64,000 nt of DNA, from the NCBI GenBank assembly GCA_036925085.1, contig JAUPFP010000053.1, positions 558,001 to 622,000 on the forward strand, in the 5' to 3' direction. Position 1 is the first letter of the stretch; each line of letters starts with the position of its first letter. A program made the position numbers and the translations under genes. The notes below the pieces were generated by a model. It was not told the origin of the DNA and made no database searches. It saw nothing but the letters and a program-made list of their open reading frames with translations. This DNA is from Brachycybe producta (Eukaryota > Arthropoda > Diplopoda > Playtdesmida > Andrognathidae). Below are positions 38,221 to 51,382 of this stretch, in pieces.

Positions 38221-39612
38221 CTATAACTTCATCTTCAACTTCAACTTCAACTTCAACTTAAAATTCAACTTCAACTTCAACTTCAATTTCAACTTCAACT
38301 TCAACTTAAAATTCAACTTCAACTTCAACTTCAACTTCAACTTTAACTTCATTTTCAACTTCAACTTCGACTTCAACTTAAAATTCAACTTCAACTTCAA
38401 TGTCAACTTCAACTTCAACTTCAACTTCAACTTTAACTTCATCTTCAACTTCAACTTCAACTTCAACTTAAAATTTAACTTCAACTTCAATGTCAACTTC
38501 AACTTCAATGTCAACTTCAACTTCAACTTCAACTTCAACTTTAACTTCATCTTCAACTTCAACTTCAACTTCAACTTCAACTTAAAATTCAACTTCAACT
38601 TCAACTTCAATGTCAACTTCAACTTCAACTTCAACTTAAAATTCAACTTCAACTTCATTTTCAACTTCAACTTCGACTTCAACTTAAAATTCAACTTCAA
38701 CTTCAATGTCAACTTCAACTTCAACTTCAACTTTAACTTCATCTTCAACTTCAACTTCAACTTCAACTTAAAATGTAACTTCAACTTCAACTTCAACTTC
38801 AACTTCAATGTTAACTTCAACTTCAACTTCAACTTAAAATTCAACTTCAACTTCAACTTCAATGTCAACTTGATCTTTAACTTGAACTTCAAGTTCAAGT
38901 TCAACTTCAACTTTGAATTCAACTTTAAATTCAACTTCAACTTCAACTTCAAATTCAACTTCAACTTCAATTTCAACTTCAACTTCAACTTCAAACTCAA
39001 CTTCAACTTCATATTGAACTTCAACTTCAACTTCAACTTCAAATTCAACTTCAACATCAACTTCAACTTCAACTTCAAATTCAACTTCAAATTAAACTTC
39101 AACTTCATCTTCAACTTCAACTTCAACTTTAACTTCATCTTCAACTTCAACTTCAACTTCAACTTCAACTTCAAATTCAACTTCAACATCAACTTCAACT
39201 TCAACTTCAACTTCAACTTAAAATTCAACTTCAACTTCAATGTCAACTTCAACATCAACTTCAACTTCAATGTTAACTTCAACTTCAACTTCAACTTAAA
39301 ATTCAACTTCAACTTCAACTTCAACTTCAACTTTAACTTCATTTTCAACTTCAACTTCAACTTTAACTTCATTTTCAACTTCAACTTCAACTTCAACTTC
39401 AACTTTAACTTCATCTTCAACTTCAACTTCAACTTCAACTTAAAATTCAACTTCAACTTCAACTTCAATGTCAACTTCAACTTCAACTTAAAATTCAACT
39501 TCAACTTCAACTTCAACTTCAACTTTAACTTCATTTTCAACTTCAACTTCGACTTCAACTTAAAATTCAACTTCAACTTCAATGTCAACTTCAACTTAAA
39601 ATTCAACTTCAA
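38221..39612. repeat. Mosaic block with a degenerate doublet
   Basis: Starts at CTATAA. ATTTAA at 38473 is followed 300 bp on by ATGTAA at 38773, a shortened and mutated form of the 306-bp doublet, and the dyad module comes 96 bp later at 38869. Confidence 0.72.
38869..38934. repeat. Dyad module, single, late form
   Basis: 2,880 bp after the preceding copy. Confidence 0.94.
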
Positions 39613-42150
39613 CTACAACTTCAATGTCAACTTCAACTTCATCTTCAACTTCAACTTCAACTTCAACTTAAAATTCAACTTCAACTTCAACTTCAATGTC
39701 AACTTCAACTTCAACTTCAACTTTAACTTCATCTTCAACTTCAACTTCAACTTCAACTTCAAATTCAATTTCAACTTCATAATGAACTTCAACTTCAACT
39801 TCAACTTCAAATTCAACTTCATCATCAACTTCAACTTCAATGTTAACTTCAACTTCAACTTCAACTTAAAATTCAACTTCAACTTCAACTTCAACTTTAA
39901 CTTCATTTTCAACTTCAACTTCAACTTCAACTTAAAATTCAACTTCAACTTCAACTTCAACTTCAACTTCAACTTTAACTTCGTCTTCAACTTCAACTTC
40001 AACTTCAACTTTAACTTCATCTTCAACTTCAACTTCAACTTCAACTTAAAATTCAACTTCAACTTCAACTTCAATGTCAACTTCAACTTCAACTTAAAAT
40101 TCAACTTCAACTTCAACTTCAACTTCAACTTTAACTTCATTTTCAACTTCAACTTCGACTTCAACTTAAAATTCAACTTCAACTTCAATGTCAACTTCAA
40201 CTTCAACTTCAACTTCAACTTTAACTTCGTCTTCAACTTCAACTTCAACTTCAACTTAAAATTTAACTTCAACTTCAATGTCAACTTCAACTTCAATGTC
40301 AACTTCAACTTCAACTTCAACTTCAACTTTAACTTCATCTTCAACTTCAACTTCAACTTCAACTTCAACTTAAAATTCAACTTCAACTTCAACTTCAATG
40401 TCAACTTCAACTTCAACTTCAACTTAAAATTCAACTTCAACTTCATTTTCAACTTCAACTTCGACTTCAACTTAAAATTCAACTTCAACTTCAATGTCAA
40501 CTTCAACTTCAACTTCAACTTCAACTTTAACTTCATCTTCAACTTCAACTTCAACTTCAACTTAAAATTTAACTTCAACTTCAATGTCAACTTCAACTTC
40601 AATGTCAACTTCAACTTCAACTTCAACTTCAACTTTAACTTCATCTTCAACTTCAACTTCAACTTCAACTTCAACTTAAAATTCAACTTCAACTTCAACT
40701 TCAATGTCAACTTCAACTTCAACTTCAACTTAAAATTCAACTTCAACTTCAACTTCAATGTCAACTTGATCTTTAACTTGAACTTCAAGTTCAAGTTCAA
40801 CTTCAACTTTGAATTCAACTTTAAATTCAACTTCAACTTCAACTTCAAATTCAACTTCAACTTCAATTTCAACTTCAACTTGAACTTCAAACTCAACTTC
40901 AACTTCATATTGAACTTCAACTTCAACTTCAACTTCAAATTCAACTTCAACATCAACTTCAACTTCAACTTCAAATACAACTTCAAATTAAACTTCAACT
41001 TCATCTTCAACTTCAACTTCAACTTTAACTTCATCTTCAACTTCAACTTCAACTTCAACTTCAACTTCAACTTCAAATTCAACTTCAACATCAACTTCAA
41101 CTTCAACTTCAACTTCAACTTAAAATTCAACTTCAACTTCAATGTCAACTTCAACTTCAACTTCAACTTTAACTTCATCTTCAACTTCAACTTCAACTTA
41201 AAATTCAACTTCAACTTCAACTTCAACTTCAATGTCAACTTCAACTTCAACATCAACTTAAAATTCAACTTCAACTTCAACTTCAACTTCAACTTTAACT
41301 TCATTTTCAACTTCAACTTCAAATTCAACTTAAAATTCAACTTCAACTTCAATGTCAACTTCAACTTCAACTTCAACTTCAACTTCAACTTTAACTTCAT
41401 CTTCAACTTCAACTTCAACTTCAACTTAAAATTCAACTTCAACTTCAATGTCAACTTCAACTTCAACTTCAACTTCAACTTTAACTTCATCTTCAACTTC
41501 AACTTAAAATTCAACTTCAACTTCAACTTTAAATTCAACTTCAACTTCAACTCCAACTTCAACTTTAACTTCATTTTCAACTTCAACTTCAACTTCAACT
41601 TAAAATTCAACTTCAACTTCAATGTTAACTTCAACTTCAACTTCAACTTCAACTTTAACTTCATCTTCAACTTCAACTTCAACTTCAACTTAAAATTCAA
41701 CTTCAACTTCAATGTCAACTTCAACTTCAACTTCAACTTAAAATTCAACTTCAACTTCAACTTTAACTTCATTTTCAACTTCAACTTCAACTTCAACTTA
41801 AAATTCAACTTCAACTTCAATGTGAACTTCAACTTCAACTTCAACTTCAACTTTAACTTCATCTTCAACTTCAACTTCAACTTCAACTTAAAATTCAACT
41901 TCAACTTCAACTTCAATGTCAACTTCAACTTCAACTTCAACTTAAAATTCAACTTCAACTTCAACTTTAACTTCATCTTCAACTTCAACTTCAACTTAAA
42001 ATTCAACTTCAACTTCAACTTCAATGTCAACTTCAACTTCAACTTCAACTTCAACTTCAACTTCAACTTCAACTTCAACTTCAACTTTAACTTTAACTTC
42101 ATCTTCAACTTCAACTTCAACTTCAACTTCAACTTTAACTTCATCTTCAA
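39613..42150. repeat. D block, copy 1
   Basis: Doublet ATTTAA at 40261 and 40567, dyad module at 40765. The right end aligns with that of D copy 2 at an offset of 2,982 bp and with the hybrid copy ending at 57567. Confidence 0.83.
40765..40830. repeat. Dyad module, single, late form
   Basis: In D copy 1, 198 bp after the ATTTAA at 40567. Confidence 0.94.
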
Positions 42151-45132
42151 CTACAACTTCAACTTCAACTTAAAATTCAACTTCAACTTCAACTTCAACT
42201 TCAACTTCAATTTCAAATTCAACTTCAACTTCATATTGAACTTCAACTTCAACTTCAACATCAACTTCAACTTCAACTTCAAATTCAACTTCAAATTCAA
42301 CTTCAACTTCATCTTCAACTTCAACTTCAACTTTAACTTCATCTTCAACTTCAACTTCAACTTAAAATTCAACTTCAACTTCAACTTCAATGTCAACTTC
42401 AACTTCATCTTCAACTTCAACTTCAACTTAAAATTCAACTTCAACTTCAACTTCAATGTCAACTTCAACTTCAACTTCAACTTCAACTTTAACTTCATCT
42501 TCAACTTCAACTTCAACTTCAACTTAAAATTCAACTTCAACTTCAACTTCAATGTCAACTTCAACTTCAACTTCAACTTCAACTTTAACTTCATCTTCAA
42601 CTTCAACTTCAACTTCAACTTCATCTTCAACTTCAACTTCAACTTCAACTTAAAATTCAACTTCAACTTCAACTTCAATGTCAACTTCAACTTCAACTTC
42701 AACTTTAACTTCATCTTCAACTTCAACTTCAACTTCAACTTCAAATTCAATTTCAACTTCATAATGAACTTCAACTTCAACTTCAACTTCAAATTCAACT
42801 TCATCATCAACTTCAACTTCAATGTTAACTTCAACTTCAACTTCAACTTAAAATTCAACTTCAACTTCAACTTCAACTTTAACTTCATTTTCAACTTCAA
42901 CTTCAACTTCAACTTAAAATTCAACTTCAACTTCAACTTCAACTTCAACTTTAACTTCGTCTTCAACTTCAACTTCAACTTCAACTTCAACTTTAACTTC
43001 ATCTTCAACTTCAACTTCAACTTCAACTTAAAATTCAACTTCAACTTCAACTTCAATGTCAACTTCAACTTCAACTTAAAATTCAACTTCAACTTCAACT
43101 TCAACTTCAACTTTAACTTCATTTTCAACTTCAACTTCGACTTCAACTTAAAATTCAACTTCAACTTCAATGTCAACTTCAACTTCAACTTCAACTTCAA
43201 CTTTAACTTCGTCTTCAACTTCAACTTCAACTTCAACTTAAAATTTAACTTCAACTTCAATGTCAACTTCAACTTCAATGTCAACTTCAACTTCAACTTC
43301 AACTTCAACTTTAACTTCATCTTCAACTTCAACTTCAACTTCAACTTCAACTTAAAATTCAACTTCAACTTCAACTTCAATGTCAACTTCAACTTCAACT
43401 TCAACTTAAAATTCAACTTCAACTTCATTTTCAACTTCAACTTCGACTTCAACTTAAAATTCAACTTCAACTTCAATGTCAACTTCAACTTCAACTTCAA
43501 CTTCAACTTTAACTTCATCTTCAACTTCAACTTCAACTTCAACTTAAAATTTAACTTCAACTTCAATGTCAACTTCAACTTCAATGTCAACTTCAACTTC
43601 AACTTCAACTTCAACTTTAACTTCATCTTCAACTTCAACTTCAACTTCAACTTCAACTTAAAATTCAACTTCAACTTCAACTTCAATGTCAACTTCAACT
43701 TCAACTTCAACTTAAAATTCAACTTCAACTTCAACTTCAATGTCAACTTGATCTTTAACTTGAACTTCAAGTTCAAGTTCAACTTCAACTTTGAATTCAA
43801 CTTTAAATTCAACTTCAACTTCAACTTCAAATTCAACTTCAACTTCAATTTCAACTTCAACTTGAACTTCAAACTCAACTTCAACTTCATATTGAACTTC
43901 AACTTCAACTTCAACTTCAAATTCAACTTCAACATCAACTTCAACTTCAACTTCAAATACAACTTCAAATTAAACTTCAACTTCATCTTCAACTTCAACT
44001 TCAACTTTAACTTCATCTTCAACTTCAACTTCAACTTCAACTTCAACTTCAAATTCAACTTCAACATCAACTTCAACTTCAACTTCAACTTCAACTTAAA
44101 ATTCAACTTCAACTTCAATGTCAACTTCAACTTCAACTTCAACTTTAACTTCATCTTCAACTTCAACTTCAACTTAAAATTCAACTTCAACTTCAACTTC
44201 AACTTCAATGTCAACTTCAACTTCAACTTCAACTTAAAATTCAACTTCAACTTCAACTTCAACTTCAACTTTAACTTCATTTTCAACTTCAACTTCAAAT
44301 TCAACTTAAAATTCAACTTCAACTTCAATGTCAACTTCAACTTCAACTTCAACTTCAACTTCAACTTTAACTTCATCTTCAACTTCAACTTCAACTTCAA
44401 CTTAAAATTCAACTTCAACTTCAATGTCAACTTCAACTTCAACTTCAACTTCAACTTTAACTTCATCTTCAACTTCAACTTAAAATTCAACTTCAACTTC
44501 AACTTTAAATTCAACTTCAACTTCAACTCCAACTTCAACTTTAACTTCATTTTCAACTTCAACTTCAACTTCAACTTAAAATTCAACTTCAACTTCAATG
44601 TTAACTTCAACTTCAACTTCAACTTCAACTTTAACTTCATCTTCAACTTCAACTTCAACTTCAACTTAAAATTCAACTTCAACTTCAACTTCAATGTCAA
44701 CTTCAACTTCAACTTCAACTTAAAATTCAACTTCAACTTCAACTTTAACTTCATTTTCAACTTCAACTTCAACTTCAACTTAAAATTCAACTTCAACTTC
44801 AATGTGAACTTCAACTTCAACTTCAACTTCAACTTTAACTTCATCTTCAACTTCAACTTCAACTTCAACTTAAAATTCAACTTCAACTTCAACTTCAATG
44901 TCAACTTCAACTTCAACTTCAACTTAAAATTCAACTTCAACTTCAACTTTAACTTCATCTTCAACTTCAACTTCAACTTAAAATTCAACTTCAACTTCAA
45001 CTTCAATGTCAACTTCAACTTCAACTTCAACTTCAACTTCAACTTCAACTTCAACTTCAACTTCAACTTTAACTTTAACTTCATCTTCAACTTCAACTTC
45101 AACTTCAACTTCAACTTTAACTTCATCTTCAA
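42151..45132. repeat. D block, copy 2
   Basis: Doublet at 43243 and 43549, dyad module at 43747. The left ~450 bp resembles the start of the block at 45133 (CTACAA, then CTTCATATTGAA, then ATTCAA pairs). From about 43,309 rightwards it recurs at an offset of 12,435 bp. Confidence 0.83.
43747..43812. repeat. Dyad module, single, late form
   Basis: In D copy 2, 198 bp after the ATTTAA at 43549. Confidence 0.94.
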
Positions 45133-45624
45133 CTACAACTTCAACTTCAACTTAAAATTCAACTTCAACTTCAACTTCAACTTCAACTTCAACTTCAAAT
45201 TCAACTTCAACTTCATATTGAACTTCAACTTCAACTTCAACATCAACTTCAACTTCAACTTCAAATTCAACTTCAAATTCAACTTCAACTTCATCTTGAA
45301 CTTCAACTTCAACTTTAACTTCATCTTCAACTTCAACTTCAACTTAAAATTCAACTTCAACTTCAACTTCAATGTCAACTTCAACTTCATCTTCAACTTC
45401 AACTTCAACTTAAAATTCAACTTCAACTTCAACTTCAACTTCAACTTCAACTTTAACTTCATCTTCAACTTCAACTTCAACTTCAACTTAAAATTCAACT
45501 TCAACTTCAACTTCAATGTCAACTTCAACTTCAACTTCAACTTCAACTTCAACTTCAACTTCAACTTCAACTTTAACTTCATCTTCAACTTCAACTTCAA
45601 CTTCAACTTTAACTTCATCTTCAA
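45133..45624. repeat. Short E block, copy 1
   Basis: 492 bp. Copy 2 is 57568-58065 (498 bp). Both carry a CTTCATCTTGAA variant about 160 bp in. Confidence 0.8.
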
Positions 45625-47142
45625 CTACAACTTAAACTTCAACTTAAAATTCAACTTCAACTTCAACTTCAACTTCAACTTCAACTTCAAATTCAACTTC
45701 AACTTCATATTGAACTTCAACTTCAACTTCAACTTCAACATCAACTTCAACTTCAACTTCAAATTCAACTTCAAATTCAACTTCAACTTCATCTTCAACT
45801 TCAACTTCAACTTTAACTTCATCTTCAACTTCAACTTCAACTTAAAATTCAACTTCAACTTCAACTTCAATGTCAACTTCAACTTCATCTTCAACTTCAA
45901 CTTCAACTTAAAATTCAACTTCAACTTCAACTTCAATGTCAACTTCAACTTCAACTTCAACTTCAACTTCAACTTTAACTTCATCTTCAACTTGAACTTC
46001 AACTTCAACTTCATAATGAACTTCAACTTCAACTTCAACTTCAAATTCAACTTCAACATCAACTTCAACTTCAATGTTAACTTCAACTTCAACTTCGACT
46101 TAAAATTCAACTTCAACTTCAACTTCAACTTAAACTTTAACTTCATTTTCAACTTCAACTTCAACTTCAACTTAAAATTCAACTTCAACTTCAACTTCAA
46201 TGTCAACTTCAACTTCAACTTCAACTTCAACTTTAACTTCATCTTCAACTTCAACTTCAACTTCAACTTCAAATTCAACTTCAACTTCATAATGAACTTC
46301 AACTTCAACTTCAACTTCAAATTCAACTTCAACATCAACTTCAACTTCAATGTCAACTTCAACTTCAACTTCAACTTCAAATTCAACTTCAACTTCAACT
46401 TCAACTTCAACTTCAACTTCAATTTCAAATTCAACTTCAACTTCAACTTCAACTTCAACTTTAACTTCATTTTCAACTTCAACTCCAACTTCAACTTAAA
46501 ATTCAACTTCAACTTCAATGTCAACTTCAACTTCAACTTCAACTTCAACTTCAACTTCAACTTCAACTTCAACTTTAACTTCATCTTCAACTTCAACTTC
46601 AACTTCAACTTTAACTTCATCTTCAACTACAACTTAAACTTCAACTTAAAATTCAACTTCAACTTCAACTTCAACTTCAACTTCAACTTCAAATTCAACT
46701 TCAACTTCATATTGAACTTCAACTTCAACTTCAACTTCAACATCAACTTCAACTTCAACTTCAAATTCAACTTCAAATTCAACTTCAACTTCATCTTCAA
46801 CTTCAACTTCAACTTCAACTTAAAATTCAACTTCAACTTCAACTTCAATGTCAACTTCAACTTCAACTTCAACTTCAACTTTAACTTCATCTTCAACTTC
46901 AACTTCAACTTCAACTTCAAATTCAACTTCAACTTCATAATGAACTTCAACTTCAACTTCAACTTCAAATTCAACTTCAACATCAACTTCAACTTCAATG
47001 TCAACTTCAACTTCAACTTCAACTTCAAATTCAACTTTAACTTCATCTTCAACTTCAACTTCAATTTCAACTTAAAATTCAATTTCAACTTCAACTTCAA
47101 TGTCAACTTCAACTTCAAATTTAACTTCAACTTCAACTTCGA
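45625..47142. repeat. E2 block, copy 1, internally duplicated
   Basis: CTACAA directly followed by CTTAAA occurs at 45625 and again at 46627, so the block start is present twice (about 1,002 bp, then a truncated 516 bp). The homologous region 58066-59097 has it once. It ends at the first five-base unit. Confidence 0.8.
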
Positions 47143-47147
47143 CTTAA
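47143..47147. other. Phase-break junction 1 (five-base unit CTTAA)
   Basis: Follows ATTTAA, two CTTCAA and CTTCGA. This is the first departure from the 6-bp phase in the window. Confidence 0.97.
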
Positions 47148-47423
47148 CTTCAACTTCAAATTCAACTTCAACTTCAACTTCGACTTAAAATTCAACTTCA
47201 ACTTCAACTTCAACTTAAACTTTAACTTCATTTTCAACTTCAACTTCAACTTCAACTTAAAATTCAACTTCAAATTCAACTTCAACATCAACTTTAACTT
47301 CAACTTCAAATTCAACTTCAAATTCAACTTCAACTTCATCTTCAACTTCAACTTTAACTTCATCTTTAACTTCAACTTCAACTTCAACTTCAACTTCAAC
47401 TTCAAATTCAACTTCAACTTCAA
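47148..47423. repeat. Linker block, copy 1
   Basis: ATTCAA and CTTCGA-CTTAAA units and a CATCAA unit follow the phase break and lead to CTACAA at 47424. The copy after junction 4 (59103-59366) is 12 bp shorter. Confidence 0.8.
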
Positions 47424-47525
47424 CTACAATTTCATATTCAAGTTCAACTTCAATTTCATATTCAAGTTCAACTTCAGTTTCATATTCAAGTTCAACTTCA
47501 ATTTCATATTCAAGTTTAACTTCAA
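47424..47525. repeat. 24-bp subrepeat array, four-fold form
   Basis: Four TTTCAT-led units with CTTCAG in the second; last GTTCAA is GTTTAA. Followed by GAATTC at 47530. Confidence 0.93.
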
Positions 47526-48419
47526 CTTCGAATTCAACTTCAACTTCAACTTTAAATTCAACTTTAAATTCAACTTCAACTTCAACTTCAACTTCAACTT
47601 CAAGTTCAAATTCAACTTCAGCTTTAACTTCAACTTCAACTTCAACTTCAAACTCAACTTCAAATTCATCTTCAACTTCAACTTTAACTTCAACTTCAAC
47701 TTCAACTTCAAATTCAACTTTAACATCAACTTCAACTTCAACTTCAAATTCAACTTCAAATTAAACTTCAACTTCAACTTCAACTTTAACTTCATTTTCA
47801 ACTTCAACTTCGACTTCAACTTAAAATTCAACTTCAACTTCAATGTCAACTTCAACTTCAACTTCAACTTCAACTTTAACTTCATCTTCAACTTCAACTT
47901 CAACTTCAACTTAAAATTTAACTTCAACTTCAATGTCAACTTCAACTTCAATGTCAACTTCAACTTCAACTTCAACTTCAACTTTAACTTCATCTTCAAC
48001 TTCAACTTCAACTTCAACTTCAACTTAAAATTCAACTTCAACTTCAACTTCAATGTCAACTTCAACTTCAACTTCAACTTAAAATTCAACTTCAACTTCA
48101 TTTTCAACTTCAACTTCGACTTCAACTTAAAATTCAACTTCAACTTCAATGTCAACTTCAACTTCAACTTCAACTTCAACTTTAACTTCATCTTCAACTT
48201 CAACTTCAACTTCAACTTAAAATTTAACTTCAACTTCAATGTCAACTTCAACTTCAATGTCAACTTCAACTTCAACATCAACTTCAACTTTAACTTCATC
48301 TTCAACTTCAACTTCAACTTCAACTTCAACTTAAAATTCAACTTCAACTTCAACTTCAATGTCAACTTCAACTTCAACTTCAACTTAAAATTCAACTTCA
48401 ACTTCAACTTCAATGTCAA

Positions 48420-48485
48420 CTTGATCTTTAACTTGAACTTCAAGTTCAAGTTCAACTTCAACTTTGAATTCAACTTTAAATTCAA
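48420..48485. repeat. Dyad module, single, late form
   Basis: In F1, 198 bp after the ATTTAA at 48222. Confidence 0.94.
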
Positions 48486-50969
48486 CTTCAACTTCAACTT
48501 CAAATTCAACTTCAACTTCAATTTCAACTTCAACTTCAACTTCAAACTCAACTTCAACTTCATATTGAACTTCAACTTCAACTTCAACTTCAAATTCAAC
48601 TTCAACATCAACTTCAACTTCAACTTCAAATTCAACTTCAAATTAAACTTCAACTTCATCTTCAACTTCAACTTCAACTTTAACTTCATCTTCAACTTCA
48701 ACTTCAACTTCAACTTCAACTTCAAATTCAACTTCAACATCAACTTCAACTTCAACTTCAACTTCAACTTAAAATTCAACTTCAACTTCAATGTCAACTT
48801 CAACTTCAACTTCAACTTTAACTTCATCTTCAACTTCAACTTCAACTTAAAATTCAACTTCAACTTCAACTTCAACTTCAACTTCAATGTCAACTTCAAC
48901 TTCAACTTCAACTTAAAATTCAACTTCAACTTCAACTTCAACTTCAACTTTAACTTCATTTTCAACTTCAACTTCAAATTCAACTTAAAATTCAACTTCA
49001 ACTTCAATGTCAACTTCAACTTCAACTTCAACTTCAACTTCAACTTTAACTTCATCTTCAACTTCAACTTCAACTTCAACTTAAAATTCAACTTCAACTT
49101 CAATGTCAACTTCAACTTCAACTTCAACTTCAACTTTAACTTCATCTTCAACTTCAACTTAAAATTCAACTTCAACTTCAACTTTAAATTCAACTTCAAC
49201 TTCAACTCCAACTTCAACTTTAACTTCATTTACAACTTCAACTTCAACTTCAACTTAAAATTCAACTTCAACTTCAATGTTAACTTCAACTTCAACTTCA
49301 ACTTCAACTTTAACTTCATCTTCAACTTCAACTTCAACTTCAACTTAAAATTCAACTTCAACTTCAACTTCAATGTCAACTTCAACTTCAACTTCAACTT
49401 AAAATTCAACTTCAACTTCAAGTTTAACTTCATTTTCAACTTCAACTTCAACTTCAACTTAAAATTCAACTTCAACTTCAATGTTAACTTCAACTTCAAC
49501 TTCAACTTCAACTTTAACTTCATCTTCAACTTCAACTTCAACTTCAACTTAAAATTCAACTTCAACTTCAACTTCAATGTCAACTTCAACTTCAACGTCA
49601 ACTTAAAATTCAACTTCAACTTCAACTTTAACTTCATCTTCAACTTCAATGTCAACTTCAACTTCAACTTCAACTTAAAATTCAACTTCAACTTCAACTT
49701 TAACTTCATCTTCAACTTCAACTTCAACTTCAACTTAAAATTCAACTTCAACTTCAACTTCAATGTCAACTTCAACTTCAACTTCAACTTCAACTTCAAC
49801 TTCAACTTTAACTTCATCTTCAACTTCAACTTCAACTTCAACTTCAACTTTAACTTCATCTTCAACTACAACTTCAACTTCAACGTAAAATTCAACTTCA
49901 ACTTCAACTTCAACTTCAACTTCAACTTCAAATTCAACTTCAACTTCATATTGAACTTCAACTTCAACTTCAACTTCAACATCAACTTCAACTTCAACTT
50001 CAACTTCAAATTCAACTTCAAATTCAACTTCAACTTCATCTTCAACTTCAACTTCAACTTTAACTTCAACTTTAACTTCAACTTCAACTTAAAATTCAAC
50101 TTCAACTTCAACTTCAACTTCAACTTCAACTTCAAATTCAACTTCAACTTCATATTGAACTTCAACTTCAACTTCAACTTCAACATCAACTTCAACTTCA
50201 ACTTCAAATTCAACTTCAAATTCAACTTCAACTTCATCTTTAACTTCAACTTCAACTTTAACTTCATCTTCAACTTCAACTTCAACTTAAAATTCAACTT
50301 CAACTTCAACTTCAATGTCAACTTCAACTTCATCTTCAACTTCAACTTCAACTTAAAATTCAACTTCAACTTCAACTTCAATGTCAACTTCAACTTTAAC
50401 TTCAACTTCAACTTTAACTTCATCTTCAACTTGAACTTCAACTTCAACTTCATAATGAACTTCAACTTCAACTTCAACTTCAAATTCAACTTCAACATCA
50501 ACTTCAACTTCAATGTTAACTTCAACTTCAACTTCAACTTAAAATTCAACTTCAACTTCAACTTCAACTTAAACTTTAACTTCATTTTCAACTTCAACTT
50601 CAACTTAAAATTCAACTTCAACTTCAACTTCAATGTCAACTTCAAATTCAACTTCAACATCAACTTCAACTTCAATGTCAACTTCAACTTCAACTTCAAC
50701 TTCAAATTCAACTTCAACTTCAACTTCAACTTCAATTTCAAATTCAACTTCAACTTCAACTTCAACTTCAACTTTAACTTCATTTTCAACTTCAACTCCA
50801 ACTTCAACATAAAATTCAACTTCAACTTCAATGTCAACTTCAACTTCAACTTTAACTTCAACTTTAACTTCATCTTCAACTTCAACTTCAATTTCAACTT
50901 AAAATTCAATTTCAACTTCAACTTCAATGTCAACTTCAACTTCAAATTTAACTTCAACTTCAACTTCGA

Positions 50970-50974
50970 CTTAA
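50970..50974. other. Phase-break junction 2
   Basis: Same CTTAA five-base unit and same left context as junction 1. Confidence 0.97.
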
Positions 50975-51280
50975 CTTCAACTTCAAATTCAACTTCAACT
51001 TCAACTTCAACTTCAACTTCAAATTCAACTTCAACATCAACTTCAACTTCAACTTCAAATTCAACTTCAACATCAACTTTAACTTCAACTTCAAATTCAA
51101 CTTCAAATTCAACTTCAACTCCATCTTCAACTTCAACTTTAACTTCATCTTCAACTTCAACTTCAACTTCAACTTAAAATTCAACTTCAACTACAACTTA
51201 AACTTTAACTTCAACTTTAACTTCAACTTCAACTTTAACTTCAAATTCAACTTCAACTTCAAATTCAACTTCAACTTCAA

Positions 51281-51382
51281 CTACAATTTCATATTCAAGT
51301 TCAACTTCAATTTCATATTCAAGTTCAACTTCAGTTTCATATTCAAGTTCAACTTCAATTTCATATTCAAGTTCAACTTCAA
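51281..51382. repeat. 24-bp subrepeat array, four-fold form
   Basis: Same form as at 47424 without the GTTTAA change; GAATTC at 51387. Confidence 0.93.

Larger units (their letters stand above)
47424..51280. repeat. F block, copy 1
   Basis: Starts with CTACAA and a four-fold 24-bp subrepeat array (47424-47525). Doublet at 47916 and 48222, dyad module at 48420, phase break at 50970. Private CTTCATTTACAA near 49224. It recurs as F2 (offset 3,857 bp) and F3 (offset 11,943 bp). Confidence 0.85.

Noticed and set aside
47143-47147. The five-base units as sequencing or assembly errors
   Set aside because: All seven have the same base content and nearly the same flanks, in blocks that are otherwise homologous. 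Random errors would fall in different places and lengths.
29798-47188. A 5,796-codon open frame of Phe-Asn repeats (and similar ones at 4094-11743 and 13820-28285) as a giant protein gene
   Set aside because: The frame is open only because CTTCAA and its common variants lack stops in that register. There is no non-repeat sequence, no domain, no splice or promoter context, and equally long frames exist on the other strand.
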